DNA of 60,709 bases, taken from the NCBI GenBank assembly GCA_018816735.1, contig JAHIVH010000044.1, positions 1 through 60,709 of the forward strand. The letters run 5' to 3'. The translations under genes were made by a program, and so were the position numbers. Below, one piece after another: positions 37,378 through 46,314 of this stretch (position 1 is its first letter; each line of letters starts with the position of its first letter). The notes below the pieces were generated by a model. That model made no database searches and was not told the DNA's origin. It was given only the letters and a program-made list of their open reading frames with translations. Source of the stretch: Pseudomonadota bacterium. GTDB lineage: Bacteria; Desulfobacterota; Desulfobacteria; Desulfobacterales; JAHIVH01.

Positions 37378-39321
37378 TCAGATTTTAAAATGACTGATAA
37401 TTTTCTGCAGTTGATTGGCCAGTTTCGCAAGGTCATCGGCTTGTTTTTGCGTGTCTATGGCATCATCTGACGTTGCATTAATAGCCACATTCAAGTCAGA
37501 AACATTCTTTAATACATTTTCTGTTTCAGTTGAGGCCTGTGCGGCATCTTTTGCAATTGCCACGGCAGCTTTGGTGACATCTTCCAGATTTCGCGACACT
37601 TCAGCACCGGATTTAATTGCAGCTTGAATATTTTCTGAGGCCTTATCAGCACTTTTTGCGGCGTCCTGGACCATTTTCGAGACAGATGTCGCAGAGTCTG
37701 CGGCTTCACCAACGCTTTTTGATATTTCATTTGTGGTTGCCGTTTGCTGCTCAACGGCTGAAGCAATGGTACTCATGATTGAATTTATTTCTGATATGGC
37801 CTTCACAATAGCTTCGATTGCAAAAACAGCAGAATCAGTATTGTTCTGCATGCCTTCAACTTTTTCACGGATTTCCTCTGTGGCTCCTGCGGTTTGCCGG
37901 GCCAGTTCCTTCACTTCGTTTGCGACCACGGCAAATCCTTTACCGGCCTCTCCTGCCCCGGCAGCCTCAATTGTAGCATTCAGGGCAAGCAGATTGGTTT
38001 GTGCGGCAATTCCCTTGATCAGATCAACCACATCACCAATTTCACTGGCTGCATTTCCTAGAGCATTCACTATACCTGATGTTTCACCGGCCTTATCCGA
38101 TGCATTACTTGTCATGTCAGCGCCTCTTCCGGAATTTTTAGCCACTTCATTCAATGTGGAATACATCTCTTCAATTGCAACAGCCACACTTTTAACCGAT
38201 CCGGACATTTGTTCCGCAGCACTTGCCACTGAGTGAAATGTTTCTGTCACATCAGAGGTAATTGAACCAATCGTGTTCATATTTCCCGCAAGATCATCAG
38301 AAGCAGAGGAAACCGTTGATACCTGGGCACTGACCTCTTCTGCCGCAGTGGCGATATTTCTTATGCTTGCAGAAGCATTTTCAGAAGATGTTTGCACAAC
38401 AGTTGACTGACCGTCCATCTGATCGGACTTTCCTGCCATATCATCCGAAATTGTTTTCAATTGCGTTGAAGAAACAATCAAGCGTTCAATGTCCTCTCTG
38501 ACTTTTCCGATCATATCAGAAAGTCTGCTTACAAAAATATTAAACCATTTGGCGACTTCCCCCACTTCATCATTTGAATTAATCTCCAGCTTTTTTGTTA
38601 AATCGCCTTCACCTTCAGCAATATCTTTCAGCATTTCAACTGTTTTTCCAAGGGGAAGCGAAACGAATTTTCGAACGAGCACATAGGTGGATATACTCAT
38701 TACCATTATTAGAAAAACAACGACGATAAAAGAACTCAAAAGGATAATTCGCTTCATATGTGAAATCGCAATAGACGCTTTCCGGTTTGCATTTTTCAGG
38801 GCCTCATTGGAAAATCTGAAATGGGTTATTCCGCCGGATTCGCCTGGCTGCCAGCTTGTATGACACCGAATGCAATCATGATTGACTTTTTGTGATTTAA
38901 AAATTTCAATGGCATCTGACGATTCAAACGCGTATATTTCCTTTTTTTCATTTTCCATCAGTTGTTTGACATTCTTTGGAATTTTGTTCCCTATACTTTT
39001 TGAATCGGAAGAAAATTTAACGATACCGTCACGATCGAACAGGGAAAATTCAATCAATCCTTCAATTTCATTCAAGGCAGTTAATAAATCACTGAACTTT
39101 TCCATTTCCCCCCTTTCTAAAGAGCCTGCAACAGCTCGCTCTGCAGATCGGTGCATATCATGGGCAAATTCGGATTCTCTTTTTTCCAGAATACTGATGC
39201 TGGTGCTTGATAAATCAGACGCAAGTTTTGTAATGGTGATGTATTGAAAACATTGTGCCGTCAAAACCACAGCTATAAGACCGGCAAGAAGAGAAAGCAC
39301 AAGTTTGGTATGAAGTTTCAT
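37378..39321 (-). CDS. Methyl-accepting chemotaxis protein with periplasmic c-heme
   Basis: 647 residues. Transmembrane helices at about 8-26 and 191-213 bracket a periplasmic sensor that carries a heme c attachment site, CIRCH (Cys150, Cys153, His154). HAMP (with EGDLTKK) and the signalling domain follow, with hairpin tip [20 protein letters not shown]. Heme-c receptors such as Desulfovibrio DcrA sense oxygen or redox state. Its ATG overlaps the stop of the hydrogenase small-subunit gene by 4 bp, so the two are translationally coupled. I infer that the heme receives electrons from, or senses the state of, that hydrogenase. Confidence 0.93.
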   Translation of the reverse strand: MKLHTKLVLSLLAGLIAVVLTAQCFQYITITKLASDLSSTSISILEKRESEFAHDMHRSAERAVAGSLERGEMEKFSDLLTALNEIEGLIEFSLFDRDGIVKFSSDSKSIGNKIPKNVKQLMENEKKEIYAFESSDAIEIFKSQKVNHDCIRCHTSWQPGESGGITHFRFSNEALKNANRKASIAISHMKRIILLSSFIVVVFLIMVMSISTYVLVRKFVSLPLGKTVEMLKDIAEGEGDLTKKLEINSNDEVGEVAKWFNIFVSRLSDMIGKVREDIERLIVSSTQLKTISDDMAGKSDQMDGQSTVVQTSSENASASIRNIATAAEEVSAQVSTVSSASDDLAGNMNTIGSITSDVTETFHSVASAAEQMSGSVKSVAVAIEEMYSTLNEVAKNSGRGADMTSNASDKAGETSGIVNALGNAASEIGDVVDLIKGIAAQTNLLALNATIEAAGAGEAGKGFAVVANEVKELARQTAGATEEIREKVEGMQNNTDSAVFAIEAIVKAISEINSIMSTIASAVEQQTATTNEISKSVGEAADSATSVSKMVQDAAKSADKASENIQAAIKSGAEVSRNLEDVTKAAVAIAKDAAQASTETENVLKNVSDLNVAINATSDDAIDTQKQADDLAKLANQLQKIISHFKI

Positions 39322-40241
39322 AGCTTTTCCTTTATTTTTTCATTCTTTCTGTAAAAAGAAAAAGATGCGTGCCGAGCAAATGATTCTGACGCGCAACCAA
39401 TGCAGGGACCGCCTGCAGGTATGCAGGAGTTGGTGCCGTCGTTCCATAATCTCAAATTACAATCACCATGGGTAATGATTCCAAGACATCCCAGTTTAAA
39501 CAAGCACCCGCTTGATGAAAATGTTTCAGCGAAATTCTCCCGCTCATAATCCGAAAACCGGGGGCACTGGTCATGTATCAATCGATCAAAAAACATCCTG
39601 GGCCTTCCCAATGCATCCATATCCGGCTGGCCAAATTTTAATAAATGAACCAGTGTTCCCACAAACCAGTCCGGATGGACCGGACAACCGGGTATGCAAA
39701 TAACGGGTCTTGGCAATTGCTCTTTCTCAAGGAATTCTTTCAGGCTTAGGGCGCCGGTGGGATTGTTCTCGGCAGCAGGGATACCTCCAAAAGAAGCGCA
39801 CGTACCCACAGCAATAATGGCCTTTGATCGGGTTGCCGCGCTTAATATAAGGTCCGAAACGGGCTTGCCTCCCATTTTGCAGGCCTCAGGCATGCCATAA
39901 GGCACACTGCCCTCAACCACCAGGATGTAATCCCCCTTTGAGATGACGTTGTCAACCAGATCCATACTCACATGACCTGTTGCAGTTGATAGTGTTGAAT
40001 GGAATAAAAGTGAAATATATCGCGTCAAGATTTCAGCCGGTCCCGGGTCAGCTGAATTCAATAAAGACACTGAACATCCCGAACAACTTTGACCACTCAG
40101 CCATAAGACATTCACCTGGCCTGAAACAAGATGTTCCAGTGCATCTGCGACATCAGGAATCATATGACTGGATAGTCCTATCAATGCCGCATACCTGGTA
40201 CTGAGTTCCAGAAATTCTCTCCGGGTAATTTTTGCCGACAT
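39318..40241 (-). CDS. [NiFe] hydrogenase small subunit, Tat-exported
   Basis: 307 residues. A Tat signal is visible (TRREFLE, residues 6-12, then a hydrophobic stretch). The Fe-S cluster ligands follow the group 1 pattern: [14 protein letters not shown] (Cys53, Cys56), [22 protein letters not shown] for the proximal cluster, and a C-terminal set with [16 protein letters not shown] and GGPCIGC for the other clusters. There is no C-terminal transmembrane anchor, so the dimer should be soluble in the periplasm. Ribosome site AAGGAG. The stop overlaps the heme MCP start. It is separated from the large subunit by a CheY-like gene, an unusual arrangement. Confidence 0.95.
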   Translation of the reverse strand: MSAKITRREFLELSTRYAALIGLSSHMIPDVADALEHLVSGQVNVLWLSGQSCSGCSVSLLNSADPGPAEILTRYISLLFHSTLSTATGHVSMDLVDNVISKGDYILVVEGSVPYGMPEACKMGGKPVSDLILSAATRSKAIIAVGTCASFGGIPAAENNPTGALSLKEFLEKEQLPRPVICIPGCPVHPDWFVGTLVHLLKFGQPDMDALGRPRMFFDRLIHDQCPRFSDYERENFAETFSSSGCLFKLGCLGIITHGDCNLRLWNDGTNSCIPAGGPCIGCASESFARHASFSFYRKNEKIKEKL

Positions 40242-40307
40242 AATAATACTCCTTGTTAACTGACTGAGGCTACTTTCTGTTGCCTGATTTTGTCATAAAA
40301 ATAAAAG

Positions 40308-40898
40308 TTATGTAGCGACAACAATCTTTTGAAGCGTTTTTTCCACATGAGCTGTTGTAAAAGGCTTGATAATATATCCGTTTATCCCATGATTGATGGC
40401 CTCCATGACACTTTTTTGATGGCCCTGGCTTGTGACCATCACAAACAGACTCTTAGAAAGACCTGGCACGGCTTTAACGATTTTCAGCAGATCGAGTCCT
40501 GTGATTTCGGGCATATTCCAGTCGGAGATAATCAGATCATAACGCACGTCTCTCAATTTCTGAATAGCAGGTTTCCCGTCGTTCGCATCATCAATATTTG
40601 CGGAAACAAACCCGATATCCTTTAAAGCGCCTTTCATGAGGCCTCTTATTGTGGACTGATCATCAATCACGAGCACACGCATCTCTTCCCATTTGGTTTT
40701 CAAAGACGCCTCCGGCTCCGGCCATCTCTTTTTAAGAGCCTCAACAACACCCTCAAAATCAGACGTTTGGGCCGCTGCAGTTTTGGACTTTATGATGTTC
40801 TCGATGAACACATTTAAATGATCAAGTGTTGTCAGCTGTTTTGGAATGATGACATGATAATTGTCGCCTTCTTCCCGGATTTCCGGTTTTGTTTCCAT
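40308..40898 (-). CDS. CheY-like response regulator with N-terminal extension
   Basis: 196 residues. The C-terminal 125 residues are a complete receiver: VLVIDDQ, the phospho-acceptor Asp in ISDWNMP, VTSQG and the Lys in IIKPF. About 70 residues precede it (with VIIPKQLTTLDHLNVFIENI), a domain I do not recognise. It lies between the hydrogenase large- and small-subunit genes, with GGAGG before the ATG. It is the only CheY candidate in the operon and so the probable output of CheA. Confidence 0.92.
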   Translation of the reverse strand: METKPEIREEGDNYHVIIPKQLTTLDHLNVFIENIIKSKTAAAQTSDFEGVVEALKKRWPEPEASLKTKWEEMRVLVIDDQSTIRGLMKGALKDIGFVSANIDDANDGKPAIQKLRDVRYDLIISDWNMPEITGLDLLKIVKAVPGLSKSLFVMVTSQGHQKSVMEAINHGINGYIIKPFTTAHVEKTLQKIVVAT

Positions 40899-40931
40899 CT
40901 ATGCCTCCTTCATTTATGCAATGTCCTTATT

Positions 40932-42446
40932 TTAATGCACAGCACAGGCAATACAAGGGTCAAACGACCTAACAACCCTTGCAACCGCCATAGGATTTTT
41001 TTCATCCGTAACAGGGGTTCCGATCAATGCAAATTCAACTGCTCCAGGGATTCCCCGATCATCCCGCGGAGAACAATTCCATGTTGTCGGCACCACGCAC
41101 TGATAATTGGCTATTTTGTAATTTTCAATATTTATCCAGTGTCCCAGAGCACCTCTGGGCGCCTCTGTCAATCCGACACCACGGCCTGTCTTGCAGATTT
41201 CAAAATCATTGAAAACCGGTTTGCCAACATTTAAATTTTCTATCCATTCAATACATCTTTCAGCAAGGATTTGACTCTCAATAGCCCTGGCAGCATGACG
41301 CCCCATGGCAGATATCAAGGCATCCGGTTTCAATCCTGTTCTTGCCAACAGGGCATCGATATGTTTGGTTACGACAGGATTTCTGCCTTTCTTATGGCTA
41401 ATCATTAAACGGGCAAGAGAGCCGACTTCCATAACCTTGCCGCCATATCTGGGAGCCTTGATCCATGAATATGCCTTATGTTTTTCCGGGGCAGGTTCAG
41501 TTCTTCCCAAATCAGGGCTCAGACCGGACTCAGAAGAAAACAGGGAGTAAGCCACATCTTCAGTAATCTTCATTGGGTCCAGTTCATAAATTTGGCCGTC
41601 AATAATGGCGCCATTTGAAAACAAATGATTTGAATTGCCATCATTTTCGGGAAAAACGCCATAACCCAAAAAATTCCCATATCCTTTCCCCATATTGAAA
41701 TATTCCGGAAATGCGGAAGCCACAGCTATCACATCAGGGACGTATGAATGATCAATAAAAGATTGAAGGGTTTTCATCATTGAAAGACAGGCTGCGATCT
41801 TTTTAGCGGTCACAATTTCCGTAACACCTCCGGGCACAATAGTCGTTGTATGGGGCAGCTTTCCGGCAAATATGGCTCCCAATTTATGGGCCAGAGCCCG
41901 CATGGAAAGCGCATCCAGATAATGCTTGATCGCCAGAATGTTCAACTCTGTATTTTCAATATAATTCGAATCATATCGGGGTAAAAACGGTGCTGCCGGG
42001 TAAAGCGATTTTGATGAGAGCTGAGCGTTTACCCAGTCTTTCAGTTCCAGAAGTGCCGGATCTTTTCCTGTATAAGCGGCAATTTTGGCGATATCGACAA
42101 AATCAAGCGCTGATAAATGATAAAAATGAATGATGTGAGACTGGATATAATTGGCAGCAAGGATAATATTCCTGATGATACGGCCATTTGAAGGGGGACT
42201 CACCCCGTATGCTTCCTCCTGAGCCTGAACAGACGCCATTCCATGTGATACAGGGCAGACACCACAGATTCTCTGGGTTATCTGTTGCGCATCAAGCGGA
42301 TCCCGCCCCGTCAATATTTGTTCAAATCCCCGAAACATTTCTCCTGCACTATAAGCACTTACAACTTTCCCGGATTCAACCTCGACACGAATCGCGAGGT
42401 GTCCTTCAATTCTTGTTATGGGATCAATGTCAATCGTTCGGGCCAT
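40932..42446 (-). CDS. [NiFe] hydrogenase large subunit without C-terminal maturation peptide
   Basis: 504 residues. The Ni ligands are in RICGVCPVSH (Cys61, Cys64) and DPCIACAVH (Cys498, Cys501). The stop TAA follows the final His directly, so the usual 10-20 residue extension cut off by a maturation protease is missing, as in H2-sensing HoxC/HupV. Cys, not Sec, occupies the terminal ligand. There is no signal peptide, so export would be by piggy-back on the Tat-tagged small subunit. The gene is between cheW and a CheY-like gene. No maturation protease gene lies nearby. Ribosome site AGGGAGA. Confidence 0.96.
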   Translation of the reverse strand: MARTIDIDPITRIEGHLAIRVEVESGKVVSAYSAGEMFRGFEQILTGRDPLDAQQITQRICGVCPVSHGMASVQAQEEAYGVSPPSNGRIIRNIILAANYIQSHIIHFYHLSALDFVDIAKIAAYTGKDPALLELKDWVNAQLSSKSLYPAAPFLPRYDSNYIENTELNILAIKHYLDALSMRALAHKLGAIFAGKLPHTTTIVPGGVTEIVTAKKIAACLSMMKTLQSFIDHSYVPDVIAVASAFPEYFNMGKGYGNFLGYGVFPENDGNSNHLFSNGAIIDGQIYELDPMKITEDVAYSLFSSESGLSPDLGRTEPAPEKHKAYSWIKAPRYGGKVMEVGSLARLMISHKKGRNPVVTKHIDALLARTGLKPDALISAMGRHAARAIESQILAERCIEWIENLNVGKPVFNDFEICKTGRGVGLTEAPRGALGHWINIENYKIANYQCVVPTTWNCSPRDDRGIPGAVEFALIGTPVTDEKNPMAVARVVRSFDPCIACAVH

Positions 42447-42494
42447 GTTTATCTCCCTGATATCGTCTTATGGGTTTTCAATGTCAGACATCTT

Positions 42495-42935
42495 TCAGTC
42501 TTTTTCTTTGTACACCCCGTCATACTCAATAATTTTACTTGCTGAAAGAATGACGAGAAGATTTTCATTCAGCTTTTTTACACCCTCAACAAATCTTGAT
42601 TTCATCCCTTTTAGATTGGCTGGGGGAATTTCAATTTCGTTTTCGTCAGCCTCGATCACATCACCTATGTTATCGACGATTAACCCTACGGCATCCTTTT
42701 TCAGAATAATATTATGGCTTTCTTCTGTAATGTCTCTTTTGCCAAATCCTATTCGAACAGCCAGATCAAATACCGTTACCGTATTTCCCCTCAGATTAAT
42801 TAGCCCGCGAACATAATCAGGCGCGTGTTGCACAGGTGTAATCTCCAGAATACGGTTAATCTCTCTGACATCCTTAATATCAATGCCAACCAGATGATCC
42901 ATGATGTTAAATGTAATAAACTGACTGATTGCCAT
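42495..42935 (-). CDS. cheW: Chemotaxis coupling protein
   Basis: 146 residues, a single CheW domain with ITFNIMDHLVGIDIKDVREI, APDYVRGLINLRGNTVTVFDL and VDNIGDVIEAD. It couples MCPs to CheA. The start at MAISQF is preferred because AGGAG lies at usable distance; the ATG four codons upstream touches it. It lies between cheA and the hydrogenase large-subunit gene in one transcript. Confidence 0.95.
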   Translation of the reverse strand: MAISQFITFNIMDHLVGIDIKDVREINRILEITPVQHAPDYVRGLINLRGNTVTVFDLAVRIGFGKRDITEESHNIILKKDAVGLIVDNIGDVIEADENEIEIPPANLKGMKSRFVEGVKKLNENLLVILSASKIIEYDGVYKEKD

Positions 42936-43042
42936 TCCTTTAAGCATCTCCTGTCACGAATGATTTCATGGTGTGATATGGAAATAAAAAGTGTATTGAA
43001 TGTCTGACTTTGCCAAATAAAACCGTATCATGCCGATCAGGG

Positions 43043-45820
43043 TCATAAAGCAGGCACATGCTCATAAATCAATTCCAGAAGTTCAACTGTGTTTAAAAAC
43101 ATGGTCAGATTCCCATTTACAAATGCGGTCCCCAGCAAACCCTGAGGGGTTGTTTTATCATGCTTGACATCTACATTTACATCAATGGTATCCATAATAT
43201 TAGATACGGCTATACCTACAGAGTCTATATTTGTTTTGGGGACAAGCATAAAATACTGTTCCATATCTTTTGGAAACGGTTTTACCGGTAGAATATCTTC
43301 TAGATAAACAAGTGGAATACTTTCATTCAGATATGCAATAAAATCTCGTTTGCCAATCCTGTAAATATCGTCAGGCTTGATTAGTTCGAGTCTTGAAATC
43401 GCCTCAAGTGTCAGGGCAAAATGTTCGTTTTCAGCAGAATTGAAAAGGAGTATCGATTCAAAATTACCTTTTCTGCCCTGTTTTTTTCTTTCTTCTATTG
43501 CGTTTCTCCTATGGGCTTCCCTGTTCACTTCCGTAAAATTAAGTTTGGCACATTCTGCAATTCCCACAGCATCCAGAATCATTGCAACGCGGCCATCCCC
43601 CATAATGGTTGCCCCTGCAAAACATCTGCAATCCTTGATATGGGTTGACAATGGTTTTACCACGATTTCCTCATTATCATAAAGCCTGTCCACAATCAGT
43701 CCAAAGCTGTTATTGCCGATTTTTAAGACCACAACATTAACGTCATTCCGCCAACTGGAACGTCTGTCATTTGAAAGTTTCCGCCTTTCGGTTGAATCAG
43801 GGTCCTCACTTTCAGCACCAATGCTTTCATTTCTTCTGTCATCGCTTTTCAGACGCCGATCCGCCATAGGCTCATTTGTGAGAGGTGTGTAATATTTCTT
43901 TTCAATACCCAGTACATCTGAAAGATTGACCAAAGGCAGAAGACGCTCCCTGACACGCAAGACTTCGGCATCACCAATCTTTTCAATTTTTCTTGATTTT
44001 TCCCCCACCCTGATCAGAAAAAGCTCCTGAACGTTTACCTGGGGAATAGCAAATCTCAAATCTCCGGAGCCGACAATCAGAGAAGGGATGATTGCTAACG
44101 TCAATGGCAATCGGATACGAATGGTCGTTCCTTTTCCCGGTTTGCTTTCAAGCTCAAGCTGGCCACCCAAGGCTTCGATGTTGGTTTTCACGACATCCAT
44201 GCCAACACCTCTGCCGGAAATATCCGTAATGGATTCTGCGGTGGAAAAACCGGGAAGCATAATCAGGTTTATTTTTTCGCTATCACTTAAATAAGCCGCT
44301 CTGTCCGCTGAAATATTGCCACTTTCAATGGCTTTTTTAAGAATGACTTCCGGGTCGATGCCTTTGCCATCATCCTTAACAATGATATTAACCTGGCCAC
44401 CTTCATGAAATGTACTGACTTGAAGCTTACCTACTTTTGACTTACCGTTTTTCTCTCTTTGAGCAGGCAATTCAATGCCATGATCCAGGCTGTTTCGAAT
44501 AAGGTGTGTTAACGGATCTGACAAACCTTCCAGCATGGTCTTATCAAGCTCAACATCCTTTCCCTCTATGATCAGTTCGACTTCTTTTGAAAGCTGCCTT
44601 GCAATATCTCTCACAATCCTTGAAAACTTGTTAAAAAGATTCCCTACCGGCTGCATGCGCATCTTCATGATATCTTCCTGAATTTCACTTGTCACGGCAT
44701 CCACATTCTGAATAATGGTATTTAATTTGGGATTGCTTCGTACGACAGTTTCAAGTTCCTGCCTGAGCTGGTTCCGGCCCAACACAAGCTCTCCTGCAAG
44801 ATTCATCAAACTGTCAATCACGGTGACACTGACGCGAATGGTTTCAGGTGACGTACTTTTTTCCGGTTTATTGTTGGGTGCCAATTTACCTGTATTGCTT
44901 AAAGCAGTTGTCTTGCTGATTATGGGCGTTTTTCTTTCATCTGAAGGCTCTGCCTTGGTTTCTACAGACACATTCTTTGGCATTTCATCAATCAAAAAAT
45001 CGAGTTTCAGCAATTCTTTTTGACAGTCGATATCATTTGAGCAATGGATATTGTCAAAAAGCTCCAGAACTTTACTCAAACCATCAAACAGAATGTCCGC
45101 CTGATCCTTTCTTACAAGGTCCGCCATTTGTCTGAATCTGCCAAATACGATTTCAAGACGCTTGCCCAATTCATACAATTGCCTGAAATTCAAAAACCTG
45201 GCGCCGACTTTGATATGGTGTACAGTTTTGTAAAGTGCCTTATAATCATCAGTTGAAATATCATGGGGATTATTTTTAAGTGATATAAAAATCGGATTTA
45301 TTTCAGCAATTCGATCCATGGTCTCATTTATCAAATCATTCACAACCGAATCATCCCGTGACTCGTCCGAAACAGGTTCTGAGGTGACAGGGATATCATC
45401 CTTTGCAGGGACTATTTGATCATTGCTCATTTCTTTTTCGAGGATGGCATTTATTTTCCGGATCTCTTCATCACATGGGATTTGGTTGCTTGAATGCACA
45501 TCGCTGAGCATCAGTCTCACTTTGTCTATTCCCTGAAAAATCGGGTCCATCCTGTCGGGGTCAGGCGTTAATTCACCATCCCTGAATTTCATAAAAACAT
45601 TTTCCATGGCATGGCTCAGACGGGTCAATGCGTCAAAGCCGAAAAAACTCGAAGCCCCTTTAATGCTGTGCATGGCACGAAAAATTCTATTGATAATATT
45701 ATAATCAATTTGGTCGCAGTGTTGTTCCAAAATAAGCAGATCCGGCTCTATCGACTCAAGATGATCCGAACTTTCAGCGACAAATTCGCTTATAATGTTT
45801 TTACTATGAATCTCATCCAT
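43043..45820 (-). CDS. cheA: Chemotaxis histidine kinase CheA with two Hpt and two CheW-like domains
   Basis: 925 residues. First Hpt with AMHSIKGASSFFG (phospho-His at about 51); second Hpt-like domain with VHHIKVGARF (His kept, the usual KG replaced by KV). Then dimerisation, the HATPase with IRNSLDHGIEL, DDGKGID and GRGVGMDVV, a CheW domain with a charged insert (about 620-690), and a second CheW-like domain at the C-terminus (about 780-915). It is the kinase of the hydrogenase-chemotaxis operon and its first gene. ATG chosen with AAGGG about 10 nt upstream; a TTG lies one codon earlier. Confidence 0.95.
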   Translation of the reverse strand: MDEIHSKNIISEFVAESSDHLESIEPDLLILEQHCDQIDYNIINRIFRAMHSIKGASSFFGFDALTRLSHAMENVFMKFRDGELTPDPDRMDPIFQGIDKVRLMLSDVHSSNQIPCDEEIRKINAILEKEMSNDQIVPAKDDIPVTSEPVSDESRDDSVVNDLINETMDRIAEINPIFISLKNNPHDISTDDYKALYKTVHHIKVGARFLNFRQLYELGKRLEIVFGRFRQMADLVRKDQADILFDGLSKVLELFDNIHCSNDIDCQKELLKLDFLIDEMPKNVSVETKAEPSDERKTPIISKTTALSNTGKLAPNNKPEKSTSPETIRVSVTVIDSLMNLAGELVLGRNQLRQELETVVRSNPKLNTIIQNVDAVTSEIQEDIMKMRMQPVGNLFNKFSRIVRDIARQLSKEVELIIEGKDVELDKTMLEGLSDPLTHLIRNSLDHGIELPAQREKNGKSKVGKLQVSTFHEGGQVNIIVKDDGKGIDPEVILKKAIESGNISADRAAYLSDSEKINLIMLPGFSTAESITDISGRGVGMDVVKTNIEALGGQLELESKPGKGTTIRIRLPLTLAIIPSLIVGSGDLRFAIPQVNVQELFLIRVGEKSRKIEKIGDAEVLRVRERLLPLVNLSDVLGIEKKYYTPLTNEPMADRRLKSDDRRNESIGAESEDPDSTERRKLSNDRRSSWRNDVNVVVLKIGNNSFGLIVDRLYDNEEIVVKPLSTHIKDCRCFAGATIMGDGRVAMILDAVGIAECAKLNFTEVNREAHRRNAIEERKKQGRKGNFESILLFNSAENEHFALTLEAISRLELIKPDDIYRIGKRDFIAYLNESIPLVYLEDILPVKPFPKDMEQYFMLVPKTNIDSVGIAVSNIMDTIDVNVDVKHDKTTPQGLLGTAFVNGNLTMFLNTVELLELIYEHVPAL

Positions 45821-45905
45821 CAAGGAATACCCTTTTCGCGTTCATGAATGATATATTTTTCTGGGATTCCGGGTTTGGTAAATCTGATCTGTTGATCTGG
45901 CCCGG

Positions 45906-45933
45906 CTCATAGATAAAAAAAATTATTTATGAG
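45906..45933 (-). promoter_or_regulatory. Inverted repeat in the leader of the cheA operon
   Basis: CTCATAGATAA and TTATTTATGAG form an 11-bp inverted repeat with one mismatch and a 6-A spacer, just downstream of the predicted transcription start and about 90 bp before cheA. It could be an operator or an mRNA hairpin. Confidence 0.5.
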
Positions 45934-45947
45934 ATATGATGAGAGCT

Positions 45948-45976
45948 ATCATAAAAAAAAATCCATGAAATGTCAA
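45948..45976 (-). promoter_or_regulatory. Sigma70 promoter of the hydrogenase-chemotaxis operon
   Basis: On the minus strand TTGACA and TATGAT are separated by exactly 17 bp, close to consensus. The predicted start is near 45941, giving a leader of about 120 nt before cheA. ATCATA and TATGAT also form a short palindrome around it. Confidence 0.7.
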
Positions 45977-46184
45977 ATATGTTCCTTACATTCCCGATAT
46001 TTAATTCATGAGTAAATATTCAAAAACCGCTACAACACCCAATTTAAGGACCTTAAAAATTTCTTTTGGGGGTTTCCCCCATGCAAATAAGTAGATAACC
46101 CCATAGACAATCTGAAAATAAAATCGATATAGTGGTCTTCACTAATTTACCCCTTCCTACCACACAACTCCCCCCACCAGCTTT

Positions 46185-46217
46185 TGGGCGGTTTGCAACG
46201 AATCGCCCATTTTTTTT
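46185..46217 (+). terminator. Terminator-like hairpin with no gene upstream
   Basis: TGGGCG and CGCCCA form a 6-bp stem with a 13-nt loop, followed by eight T on the plus strand. No rightward gene precedes it, so its transcript is unknown; it could shield the downstream gene from readthrough. Confidence 0.45.
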
Positions 46218-46314
46218 CTTTTGAAATGCCTATCTCTAAAGGGAGTCAGAAAAAATACCGATACAAATACAAAAATGCTAATATTGACTTCATGAATTGA
46301 GGAATGACCCCGGT

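Larger units (their letters stand above)
45821..46314. other. Divergent intergenic region upstream of the hydrogenase-chemotaxis operon
   Basis: About 490 bp without genes. It contains the operon's sigma70 promoter, an inverted repeat in the leader, the 13-bp palindrome GGGGGTTTCCCCC (46068-46080), and a rightward terminator-like hairpin near 46185. Nothing coding was seen. Confidence 0.7.

Noticed and set aside
37415..38236. Rightward frames of up to 167 residues opposite the MCP signalling domains
   Set aside because: They are shadows of the strongly conserved MCP frames, caused by Ala/Glu-rich coiled-coil codon use.
40932..42446. [NiFeSe] hydrogenase with Sec as terminal ligand
   Set aside because: The codon at the first position of DPCIAC is a Cys codon (TGT), and no in-frame TGA lies near it.
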